A stretch of 64,000 bases of DNA from JACKII01 sp965202745 (GTDB lineage Bacteria; Pseudomonadota; Alphaproteobacteria; Bin95), in the NCBI GenBank assembly GCA_965202745.1, contig CBDBCB010000020.1:1-64000 (forward strand). Reading direction: 5' to 3'. The translations under genes and the position numbers were made by a program. How positions within the stretch are numbered: the stretch's first letter is position 1; every line of letters starts with the position of its first letter. The notes beneath the pieces were generated by a model. That model made no database searches. It was not told the DNA's origin and saw only the letters and a program-made list of their open reading frames with translations. Below are positions 45,374-53,699 of the stretch, in pieces.

Positions 45374-45618
45374 GGCGGTCCTCCTTTTCTTTTTTTAGGC
45401 GTCGCGCCCGGAACCGGAACGCTGCGGCTGGATTATAGTCGTATGATAGCCTGTGCTGCAAGGGCCGGACATACCCTTGTTGCAACAGATCATTGAATTT
45501 TCTGAGGTAGTGCCAATGCAGCGCTATCGGGAGGGTAGCCGTTAGCAGCGGGCGTTGGGGGTCGTGCAACAGACCCCTCAATGCCATTCAACTGCATCCG
45601 CTACCCGTGACTATATAA

Positions 45619-45748
45619 ATGTAGCAATGGTTCGAATCAGCAAACGGGCGGTACCCACCCGTTTGCTGATTCGAACCATTGCTACATAGAAAGAGTGGGC
45701 TGATTCACGAGACGCTTGCGGATGCAAGCGCCTCGATCAGACCGCTAG
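45619..45748 (-). repeat. Dispersed palindromic element, copy 2, with 30-bp perfect inverted repeat
   Basis: The block 45695-45748 is the reverse complement of the 9151-9204 repeat (47 of 54 identical) and includes the TAG stop of the broken dctP. It is followed by a perfect 30-bp inverted repeat, arms 45619-45648 and 45658-45687, with a 9-base loop. Element order matches copy 1. The remaining bases of 45374-45618 hold no gene. Confidence 0.85.
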
Positions 45749-46793
45749 TTCGCATGCTTCTCCGCTGATGACAGCAGCAGGTTCAACAGCGCCTGGCCGT
45801 CGTAGTTATACCTCTCAGTCATTTGCGCCGCCCAGGCGTCCCAGACCGGCTGACCGCCAGCTTTCTTAAAGGCTGCACGCTCTTCTTTGGAGATCTTGAC
45901 TTCGGTCAGGCCCGAAGCAATGAAGGTCTTCGGCACTTCGACTTCAGTCCGCTCATAGGCTGCGATCTGTGCGGGATAACCCATGCTCGACGTCTTGTAC
46001 TCGGCAAGCAATTCCTTGTACTGAGCCGGTAGCTGGTTGTACGCGTCGGTGTTGAGGAGCATGCCACATGCGATGGAACTAATGTCCAGACCGCTGGTGA
46101 ACCAGTTACCCAGTTCGTAGGTCCGGTAACTTTCGTGGGCATAATAGGCAAAGCCGACGGCATCCAACAGGCCGCGGTCCATCGACGTATAGACATCAGG
46201 CGCAGGAACGGAAGTCGGCACGGCACCCAGCTTCTCCATCGCCTTGCCCTGCTGGCCAAGCGCGCGAATGCGGAGCCCCTTCCAGTCATCCAGGCTTTTC
46301 GGCGGCGTGCCTTTACCGACAACTTCGTAGAGCGGCAGCAGCGAGCTTGCGTAGTAGATGCTGTTCCACTTGGCCGTTTCCTTTTTCAGGATCGGCTGAC
46401 CGTAATAGTCCTCGGTCACATCGCGAAGCTGCTCGAATGTGTTAATCGGCAGGAAGGGCAGATCAAGGCCGGTATGGGCAGGTAGCTTTGCCGGGTAATA
46501 GCTGGCGCAGAATGTGCCGCTCTGGAACGCGCCCAGGCTCAGGCCATCCAGCACAGCGCGCGGCTGAGAAAGCGTGCCCCAATGAATGGTAACGGTAAAT
46601 TTCCGCCGGTCCGCTCCTTAAGGAATGTGCCAAGGTTTTGATAGATCACACTGGAGGCGCGTGGTTTGCCCCAGCCAGCATAGTTCCAATGCACCCGAGG
46701 CCCGTCGACCATATCCGCTGCGCTAGCGGCGCCTATCGGCGCGCCTGTCAACGCAATGGCCGCTGCGGCAGCACTCAAAAACAATCGCCTCAT
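45745..46793 (-). pseudogene. Second TRAP DctP gene, frameshifted
   Basis: Paralogue of the intact dctP (most residues identical through GKGTPPKSLDDWKGLRIRAL and VPTSVPAPDVYTSMDRGLLD). Signal peptide MRRLFLSAAAAAIALTGAP from ATG 46793. At about 46597, ERTGG is followed by a frame break; one more A in GGAAATTT restores KFTVTIHWGTL. The rest is in frame to 45745. It sits upstream of the functional copy, so a tandem duplication with later loss is likely. Confidence 0.85.
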
Positions 46794-46852
46794 GGTGTTC
46801 CTCCCGTTCTGTGTACGTAACATAATCCGGGAAAACCCAGACATGCACAAAA

Positions 46853-48025
46853 CTATAGGCGTGGTAGAGAGCCAACCACAAGGGCAATGTAGTTGCTGCC
46901 GGTGCCTGCGATATCCCCATTTTCTATAGCAGACGATTGCTTTATCCGCAGATCCGATGGCCCTATTCGGGCAAAGGACAAAGCGCGAGAGAGCCTTGCC
47001 GGCGGGATATTCCACTCCGCCGCCTGCACGGCCAGGTCTTCCTGGTCCTTTGCGTTGTAGTTCGCGTCGTACCACCAGACGATGTAGTCACTATAGCTGA
47101 TCGGCGGGAACTGGGGCGGGTCGTCAGGGCCCTGACAGGTGGGCAGGCACTCGATCATGGCGTCAAGGTGCGGGCCCAGGAAGTAGGGGATGGCGTAGCG
47201 ATCCTGGCCGATGGGCGGCAAGGCCCGATACGGCGTGGACTTGTAATGGCCATTGGTCCAGCGGTGCAGCATATCTCCGCTGTTCACCACGAACGAGCCG
47301 GGGACGTAGGGCACGTCCAGCCACTGGTCGTCGCCGACGCGGGCCTGCAATCCAGCAACACCCGATTGCGCGAGGAAGGTCAGGAAGTTGGCATCGGTGT
47401 GCGGAGCGATGCCGTACTGTCCGGCTTCCCGCGCGGTGACGGCGGGATAGTGGGAGAGGCGGAAGGAGAATTGGCTCTCGGCGAAGGCGGCGTCGAAGGT
47501 ATCCTCCGGCAGGTCGAGAGAGATCGCCAGCGCTGGCAGCATGCGGCGCGCCATCGCGTCCACGGTACTTGTGTATTCCAGAAAGTTTTCTTTGAAGCCG
47601 GGGAGGTCCGCGGGCCATTCGTTCGGCCCGGCGAAGCGGCGGCCTGCTTTGGCCAGGGGATCGTCCGGGCCGCGCTCGCGCTTGATAAAGAAGGCTTCGT
47701 TCAGGTCGGGCTTGGCGTCGGCCTCGCTGGCGCGGGCCGTGCTGACATTATAGCGCCCGGCGGCCATGTAGCCGTTGTTGTGCTCGTTCATCAGCACCGC
47801 ATGCTTGGCTGCCATCGGCTGAGCATGAAAGCGTTTGGCCTCTGCGAAGGTCCGGTCGATGAGAGGCTGCGGCACGCCGTGGTTCACGATAATGAAGAAG
47901 CCCACCCGCTCCAGCGTCTGGCGGAGGGCTTTCGCCACCTGTTCCTTGCCCGCCCGAGAGCCGTCAGCCAGAGGGGCGAGGTCGATGGTGGCGATGCTGT
48001 TAAGTGGCTCGGCCGGGGCAGGCAT
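46853..48025 (-). CDS. 2-oxoglutarate/Fe(II)-dependent oxygenase (isopenicillin N synthase family)
   Basis: 390 residues. Iron ligands are His209 and Asp211 (GIAPHTDANF) and His254 (GDMLHRWTNG); an Arg-x-Ser-like pair lies at RALPPIG..RYAIPYF. N-terminal DIOX block VGFFIIVNHGVP. The last ~50 residues after YDANYNAKDQED look atypical and may be read-through past a lost stop. Located upstream of the TRAP genes; substrate unknown. Confidence 0.85.
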   Translation of the reverse strand: MPAPAEPLNSIATIDLAPLADGSRAGKEQVAKALRQTLERVGFFIIVNHGVPQPLIDRTFAEAKRFHAQPMAAKHAVLMNEHNNGYMAAGRYNVSTARASEADAKPDLNEAFFIKRERGPDDPLAKAGRRFAGPNEWPADLPGFKENFLEYTSTVDAMARRMLPALAISLDLPEDTFDAAFAESQFSFRLSHYPAVTAREAGQYGIAPHTDANFLTFLAQSGVAGLQARVGDDQWLDVPYVPGSFVVNSGDMLHRWTNGHYKSTPYRALPPIGQDRYAIPYFLGPHLDAMIECLPTCQGPDDPPQFPPISYSDYIVWWYDANYNAKDQEDLAVQAAEWNIPPARLSRALSFARIGPSDLRIKQSSAIENGDIAGTGSNYIALVVGSLPRL

Positions 48026-48284
48026 GGTGGAACTCCTTCGCTTCTCGTTTGCAGATTACCATCTCGCCAGACGGCTGAGTAGTGGCAGGTTCCGAATGAC
48101 GGCCGCATCAGACACAGGCGGTCATCAATAGTGAGACGGAGAGACGAGGAATCTTGAGACTCGCGTGCTATGACCCTGCGGGAACATCCACTACACTGAT
48201 CGTGGAGGGTCGGCCCCGGTCCGGGCCGGCGCCAACGGGGGAGGATGCTATGCCTTAAACTGACTTGTCACACCAATTCCGGCG

Positions 48285-48385
48285 CTACAGCGCCACGATG
48301 GCGATAGCTGCGTCCATCGCACGGGCGTTAGTCACGCCGGCTCCGCGCAGGCCGACGTCAACGGCATCGAGCGTTTCCGTTAGTA
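48285..48385 (-). pseudogene. Short C-terminal coding remnant
   Basis: On the minus strand about 33 codons ending at TAG 48285-48287 have protein-like composition (LDAVDVGLRGAGVTNARAMD) but no start. No family recognised. The rest of the 484-bp gap 48026-48509 holds the hairpin at 48443 and GC-rich sequence with nothing further seen. Confidence 0.25.
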
Positions 48386-48442
48386 CAATTGACCCGCTTA
48401 ATACTAACGACAGGGAATAGTGAGCAGGCAGTGTCTGCTTCG

Positions 48443-48483
48443 CCCTGATATGCCCCCGGATTGTTGGCCGGGGCCTATCAGGG
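48443..48483 (-). terminator. Hairpin downstream of livF
   Basis: ccctgata (48443-48450) pairs with tatcaggg (48476-48483), extended inward by a gcccc/ggggc stem. It lies 27 bp after the livF stop. No clear U-run, so termination strength is uncertain. Confidence 0.55.
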
Positions 48484-48509
48484 TGAGAAAACGGAGAAGC
48501 GGACGCGGG

Positions 48510-49217
48510 TTAAAGCGTCAGATACTGGTCCAGGATTTCCTGGTTGGCTTTCAGGTCGGCGGGGGCGCCGGCATATTTGATCTCGCCCTTTTCCATGATG
48601 TGACAGTAGTCGGAGAGATAGAGCACGAAGCTCAGATTCTGCTCTGCCATCAGGATGGAAATGCCAGTTTCTTTCAGCATCTTCACCTGCTCGCGCAGGT
48701 TCTCCACGACCTTGGGCGCCAGACCTTCGGACGGCTCGTCCAGCAGGATCAGGCGGGGGTTGCCCATAAGACAGCGGGCGATGGTCAGCATTTGCTGCTG
48801 GCCGCCGGAAAGGACGCCGCCGGCGCGTTGCTGGATGTCCCGCAGGTCGGGGAATAGCTCAAAGACGCGGTCTTCGTTCCATTCCTCCGTGCCGGGCGCG
48901 GCCGGGCGCCGCGCAATATCCAGGTTTTCCCAGACGGAGAGTTCCGGGAAGATACGCCGCTCTTCCGGCACGAAGCCGATGCCCAGGCGCGCAACCTTGT
49001 GCGCGGGCCAGCCGGTGATGTCCTGCCCTTCGAACGTGACCTTGCCCTTGCTGGGGGGCGTCAGGCCGATCATGGAGCGCATGGTGGTGGTCTTGCCAAC
49101 GCCATTGCGGCCGATCATGGAGATGATCTGTCCTGCTTCCACATCCATGGAAACACCGAACAATACCTGGCTGAGGCCATAGGAGGTGTGAATGCTGTCA
49201 ACTTCTAGCTGAGCCAT
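48510..49217 (-). CDS. livF: Branched-chain amino acid ABC transporter ATP-binding protein LivF
   Basis: 235 residues. Walker A GRNGVGKTT, signature LSGGQQQ, Walker B ILLDEP, and the LivF-type N-terminus QLEVDSIHTSYG. Last gene of a livKHMGF operon. It powers import of branched-chain amino acids or related amides across the inner membrane. Confidence 0.93.
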   Translation of the reverse strand: MAQLEVDSIHTSYGLSQVLFGVSMDVEAGQIISMIGRNGVGKTTTMRSMIGLTPPSKGKVTFEGQDITGWPAHKVARLGIGFVPEERRIFPELSVWENLDIARRPAAPGTEEWNEDRVFELFPDLRDIQQRAGGVLSGGQQQMLTIARCLMGNPRLILLDEPSEGLAPKVVENLREQVKMLKETGISILMAEQNLSFVLYLSDYCHIMEKGEIKYAGAPADLKANQEILDQYLTL

Positions 49218-49219
49218 GG

Positions 49220-49978
49220 TCAGATACCCTCCTCATCCAGCGACTCGCCCAGATAGACGCGACGCACCTCCGGATCGTTGCGCACTTCCTCAGGCTGGCC
49301 GGATGCGATGATCTCGCCATGGTGCAGCACGCTGATGCGGTCAGCGATGCCGAAGACGACGCCCATATCATGCTCCGTAAACAGCAGGGTCAGGCCCCGG
49401 TCTTTGGTGATGCGGTCGACCAGCGCGATGGCTTCCGTCGTTTCCTGGGGGCTCATGCCGGCGGTGGGCTCATCCAGGAGCAGAACCCGCGGGTTTTCGG
49501 CCAACGCGATGGCCAACTCCAACTGCTTTTGCTTGCCGTAAGAAAGCTCACCGGCAATCTCCAGCGCCTCGCCTTCCAGGCCGACCAGTTCCAACAGTTC
49601 CTGCGTGTCTTGCCGGTTATGTGGCTCGCCCAGGGAAAACAGCTTGAAGTGGTTATGATCGCGCGCGATCAGCGCCACCTGCACGTTCTCAAACACGGTC
49701 ATGCGCGGATAGATGTTGATCCGCTGAAACGAGCGTGCAAGACCCAGCCGCACCACCTTGTGCGGCACCATCCCGGTGATGTCCTTGCCCTCAAACATCG
49801 CCTTGCCGCTGGACGGCAACAAGTGCCCGGTGATCAGGTTGAAGAACGTGGTCTTGCCGGCGCCGTTCGGGCCGATGATGGCGTGGCGCTCGCCCTCCAG
49901 CAATTCCAGCGACACGTTGTTGGTCGCGATGAAACCGCCGAAGTCCTTCATCAATTTGTGTGTCTCGAGGATAGCCAT
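49220..49978 (-). CDS. livG: Branched-chain amino acid ABC transporter ATP-binding protein LivG
   Basis: 252 residues. Walker A GPNGAGKTTFFNLITG, signature LSYGKQKQLE (normal LivG form), Walker B LLLDEPTAGM. Start overlaps the livM stop by one base (TGATG) and the livF start lies 2 bp after its stop. Partner of LivF. Confidence 0.93.
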   Translation of the reverse strand: MAILETHKLMKDFGGFIATNNVSLELLEGERHAIIGPNGAGKTTFFNLITGHLLPSSGKAMFEGKDITGMVPHKVVRLGLARSFQRINIYPRMTVFENVQVALIARDHNHFKLFSLGEPHNRQDTQELLELVGLEGEALEIAGELSYGKQKQLELAIALAENPRVLLLDEPTAGMSPQETTEAIALVDRITKDRGLTLLFTEHDMGVVFGIADRISVLHHGEIIASGQPEEVRNDPEVRRVYLGESLDEEGI

Positions 49979-50928
49979 CAGCTTGCTCCTCCACTGCCAG
50001 AGAGCCTATTTCGAACCTTCTGTGCCAGACCAACGAGGCCGTCCGGCAAGAACAGCAGGATCACCAACAGAATACCGCCCAGCACGGTCGGCCAGTACTC
50101 GGTGTAGCGGTTGGTGTTTATCTCCAGCAGATGCAGAACAGCCGCGCCAATGGCGGGGCCGAAGAACGAATACATGCCGCCCAGCAGGGTCATGATCAGC
50201 ACCTGGGCCGATTGGGTCCAGAAGGCGTTCTCCACATACATGCCGCTTTTGAACAGCGCATAGAGCGAGCCGGCGATACCGGCAAAGGTGCCGGCGACCA
50301 CAAAGGCCGTCCACCGCATGGCGCGGGTATCGACACCGACAAAGCCGGCTCTGGTACGATTTTCCCGCACCGCCACCAGAACCTTGCCGAAGGCCGAGTG
50401 GCAGATCAGCCACAACAGGGCGACGGATGCCACAACGATCACCAGCGTAAAGTAATAGAGCGGCACACGGCCATCCAGGAAGGCCGGGATCGTGATGCCG
50501 ACAAAGCCGTCGTCACCATTGGTCATATCCCGCCATTTGAACAGGATCGCCCAAACCAACATGGAGAATGCCAGGGTCAGCATGGCAAAATAAATGTCGG
50601 TCAGCCTGGTACAGAACCAGGCGACAAACATGGCCGCCACCATCGAAAACAGGATCGCCACCGGCATCGCAATGACGATCGGGACCTCATAGGTGGTCAG
50701 CAGGATCGCCGTCGTATAGCCACCGATGGCAAAATAGGCGGCATGGCCGAACGAAACGTTGCCGCTATAGCCGATCAGCACGTTCAGACTGAGGGCGAAC
50801 AGCGCCAGGATCATAATCTCCACCGTCACATCCATCGCATGCTTGTCGCCAAGCATCGGGATCACGGCCAGAGCGATGAGGATGGCCAAGCACGCCAGCA
50901 TGGCGGTCTTGCTCATTGGGCTAGTCAT
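49978..50928 (-). CDS. livM: Branched-chain amino acid ABC transporter permease LivM
   Basis: 316 residues with eight to nine hydrophobic segments. LivM features: NVLIGYSGNVSFGHAAYFAI and KVLVAVRENRTRAGFVGVD (the EAA-like loop). Starts 12 bp after livH. Confidence 0.92.
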   Translation of the reverse strand: MTSPMSKTAMLACLAILIALAVIPMLGDKHAMDVTVEIMILALFALSLNVLIGYSGNVSFGHAAYFAIGGYTTAILLTTYEVPIVIAMPVAILFSMVAAMFVAWFCTRLTDIYFAMLTLAFSMLVWAILFKWRDMTNGDDGFVGITIPAFLDGRVPLYYFTLVIVVASVALLWLICHSAFGKVLVAVRENRTRAGFVGVDTRAMRWTAFVVAGTFAGIAGSLYALFKSGMYVENAFWTQSAQVLIMTLLGGMYSFFGPAIGAAVLHLLEINTNRYTEYWPTVLGGILLVILLFLPDGLVGLAQKVRNRLSGSGGAS

Positions 50929-50940
50929 GGTTCGGGTCCT

Positions 50941-51837
50941 CTATGCCTGTTCCGGTTTGCCAAAGAGGCCCCAGGGCCGGATCGACAGGACGACGAGTAA
51001 CAGAAGGTAGGCAAAAACGTCCTGACCGTTCGGGAAAATCACCGACCCGAAATTGTAGACGAGGCCGAAGATCAACGCGCCGAGGAACGAACCCCACAGG
51101 CTGCCCAATCCGCCGATGATGACGATGACAAAGCACTCGACGATGATGAACACGTCCATGCCGGGCACGGGGGAGTTGGTCGGGGCGGCCAGCGCGCCGC
51201 CGACACCGGCAAGCGCGGAGCCGATCAGGAACACGCTGGTGTAGATCACCGGCACGTTGATGCCGAGAGCAGCCAGCATTTCCCGGTCCTGCGTCGCGGC
51301 TTTGGTCAAACGGCCCCAGCGGGTCCGCTCTGTAAAGTACCAGACGCCCAACAGGATAAGCGGGCCGATCCCGCACAGCACCAGGCGGTAGCTGGGATAC
51401 CAGGTGACGCCAAGGTTCCACGCACCCTTCAGGCCGTCGGGATAGCTGACGCTGTACTGGTCGGTGCCCCAAATCAGCTTGGCCACGTCACCCATGATCA
51501 GCACGATGGCGAAGGTGAGCAGCAACTGCATCAGGTGTTCTTTGTCATAGAGGAATCGGAACAGCGTGCGCTCAAGAAATACCGAAATTGCGGCCAGGAA
51601 CAGGGCGGCGGCAACCACTGCCGGCCAAAAGCCCAAGCCCCATTGATGAGCCACGGTGTAACAGGTGTAGGCGCCGAACATGAAGAATGCGCCGTGAGCG
51701 AAATTGATGACGCGCAACACGCCAAAAATCAGGGAGAGCCCCGCGGCGATGATGAAATAATTCATCCCCATCGAGACGGAATTGAGCAGCTGAATGACGA
51801 AGAACGTCGGATTTGACAGCATCTCTAAGCCTTGCAT
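50941..51837 (-). CDS. livH: Branched-chain amino acid ABC transporter permease LivH
   Basis: 298 residues, about eight hydrophobic segments. LivH features: MNYFIIAAGLSLIFGVLRVI, NFAHGAFFMFGAY, and TQDREMLAALGINV. Forms the channel with LivM. Confidence 0.92.
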   Translation of the reverse strand: MQGLEMLSNPTFFVIQLLNSVSMGMNYFIIAAGLSLIFGVLRVINFAHGAFFMFGAYTCYTVAHQWGLGFWPAVVAAALFLAAISVFLERTLFRFLYDKEHLMQLLLTFAIVLIMGDVAKLIWGTDQYSVSYPDGLKGAWNLGVTWYPSYRLVLCGIGPLILLGVWYFTERTRWGRLTKAATQDREMLAALGINVPVIYTSVFLIGSALAGVGGALAAPTNSPVPGMDVFIIVECFVIVIIGGLGSLWGSFLGALIFGLVYNFGSVIFPNGQDVFAYLLLLVVLSIRPWGLFGKPEQA

Positions 51838-51970
51838 GGACTTTGCTTCCTGTCAGTTGGCGATAATAAGCGGGAATCGCAGACCCCCGGTCCGGTTGGG
51901 CCAGGGGCCTTTACGATCCTTCTGTCAAGGAGCGATACCAAAGTGGTACCGCTCTCTGCAAGCCGAACTA

Positions 51971-53149
51971 TTATTTGATTTCAGCCGGAATGTAGGTGAC
52001 CGGGTCCATGACGCGGTAGGCAAAGTCGTCCTTGTTCACCAGCGGACCCCAGTACTGTCCAGTGTTGGCTTGGTGGGTCTCGGGGTCGATGGTGCGCGGC
52101 CCGACCGGGGTATCCAGGGTCATGCCTTCGAGGGCATTCGCCAGGGCATCGGCATCAGCCGAACCGGCTTTTTCGACGCCAGCCGCAATGAACTTCACAC
52201 CGATATAGGCGAGAACCGGCCACATGGCGGTCTCTTTGGTGCCCGAGCGTTTCGAGAGCTTATCGTGGAATGCAGCATGGCCTGGGGAAGAGTCATCGTA
52301 CCAAAGCTCATAAGCGTTGGACCAAACGTTGTTCGGATAGTCCGCACCCATCTTGCCGGTAATTTCGTGCGAGGCGATCTCGCCACCGGTGATGTACTTG
52401 ACGTTGTCGAACAGGCCGAACGGCTTGGCTTGCTGAGCGAAGTTCACAAAGTGTGCGCCCCACAGGCCGCTGGTGACGATATCGCAGCCGGCACCCAGGA
52501 TCTGGGTGATCTGCGCGTTGTAATCGGTGGCACCCAGCTTGGCGCGCAGGTCGATGACCTTCTTTGCGTCCGGCGCATGACGGGCCAGGCCCTTTTCAAT
52601 GCCGGCGGCCAGGTCATGGCCATAGGCATAGTCGAGCTGGATATCACAGACGCTCTTGCCGCCCAGCTTCTTCACCAGCTGCGCAATCGCATCACCTTCA
52701 AAGTCGGTGTGCGAGGAGGTGCGGAAGACATGCTTGTGCAGCTTCGTGGTGGTCATCTGGATGGTTTTCGGAATGGTCGCCATGTAGACGACGCCTTCCT
52801 GCTTGGCCACCTCGCTGATGGCGAGGCCGACTGCGGAGGACAGACCGCCAACCAGCACATCAACGCCGTCTTTCGTGATCAGCTCTTTCGCCGCCGCGGC
52901 CGCTGCCGAGGGGTTCAGCTTGCTGTCACGGGCGAAGGTCTTCAGCATCTTGCCGCCGACGCCGCCGACCGCATTGATTTCCTCGACGGCCATATTGTGG
53001 CCTTCCATCGCCGGCACGCCGTAAATGGCACCGCCGCCGGAGGTCGGGTACAGAACGCCGATTTTGATCTCTCCGGCCGCCTGAGCGCCCGAAGCCGCCA
53101 GCATCGCGCCAACAGCCGCAGTGGCCAGCGCTTTCCCTATGTGTCGCAT
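51971..53149 (-). CDS. livK: Branched-chain amino acid-type ABC substrate-binding protein
   Basis: 392 residues with a signal peptide (MRHIGKALATAAVGAMLAA, cleavage near AQA). Periplasmic binding fold type I: IKIGVLYPTSGGGAIYGVPA and GLSSAVGLAISEVAKQEGVV. The homologues also bind amides or aromatic acids, so the ligand is not certain. ATG 53149 preferred, AAAGGA about 10 nt upstream; ATG 53158 also possible. First gene of the Liv operon. Confidence 0.9.
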   Translation of the reverse strand: MRHIGKALATAAVGAMLAASGAQAAGEIKIGVLYPTSGGGAIYGVPAMEGHNMAVEEINAVGGVGGKMLKTFARDSKLNPSAAAAAAKELITKDGVDVLVGGLSSAVGLAISEVAKQEGVVYMATIPKTIQMTTTKLHKHVFRTSSHTDFEGDAIAQLVKKLGGKSVCDIQLDYAYGHDLAAGIEKGLARHAPDAKKVIDLRAKLGATDYNAQITQILGAGCDIVTSGLWGAHFVNFAQQAKPFGLFDNVKYITGGEIASHEITGKMGADYPNNVWSNAYELWYDDSSPGHAAFHDKLSKRSGTKETAMWPVLAYIGVKFIAAGVEKAGSADADALANALEGMTLDTPVGPRTIDPETHQANTGQYWGPLVNKDDFAYRVMDPVTYIPAEIK

Positions 53150-53158
53150 CCTCACCAT

Positions 53159-53699
53159 TTCCTTTAAGTTGGAATTATTCGCCTCAGAGGCCTTAGCGGG
53201 CCAGAGACTATAATAAGATAGCACGATTGCCGGCGGCAGGAAAACAGTGGACGCTAGAGGCCCGCGTCCGCCTATCACTGAAACCACCCCGCGCAGCTGC
53301 ATACACATGCATTCACAAACGGTATTTTAGTGTTCAAAATTCGTCGCTCAATCGATGATTGTGGCATTGAGACAGCGCTACGTCAAAAGGACGCAATAAT
53401 TCGGAAATGTGATCAAGATTCTGCTTTCGTGACTTTAATCGGCCGTGAATCCAGGCGACTGCATCTTTGCGTATGGTAATCTCTAGCCAAGGAGATTAGC
53501 ATCTGTATACTTGCATAACCATTGCGTGCGCATGAGTTTTTGGTGCTTTCGGGTTGGATTAAGCCATTAACTGCGAGGCCATTGCCATGCGATGCAACTA
53601 TATGTTAACGCCAGAACGGTAAACAAGAAGCGGGTCCAATTCGAACTAATAAGTACACACAAAAGTTGAGTGCATAGTGTCGAAATTAGGAGGGATTTT
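53159..53699. other. 541-bp AT-richer intergenic region
   Basis: No gene seen. It is less GC-rich than the surroundings and holds a short inverted repeat (taatctc 53477-53483 / gagatta 53492-53498). It must contain the divergent promoters of the Liv operon and of the protease gene; AGGAGG (about 53689) sets the protease start. Confidence 0.4.

Noticed and set aside
48241..48420. Possible tRNA or small RNA in the 48-48.5 kb gap
   Set aside because: No cloverleaf, CCA end or T-loop consensus seen; the hairpin at 48443 is explained as the livF 3' structure.
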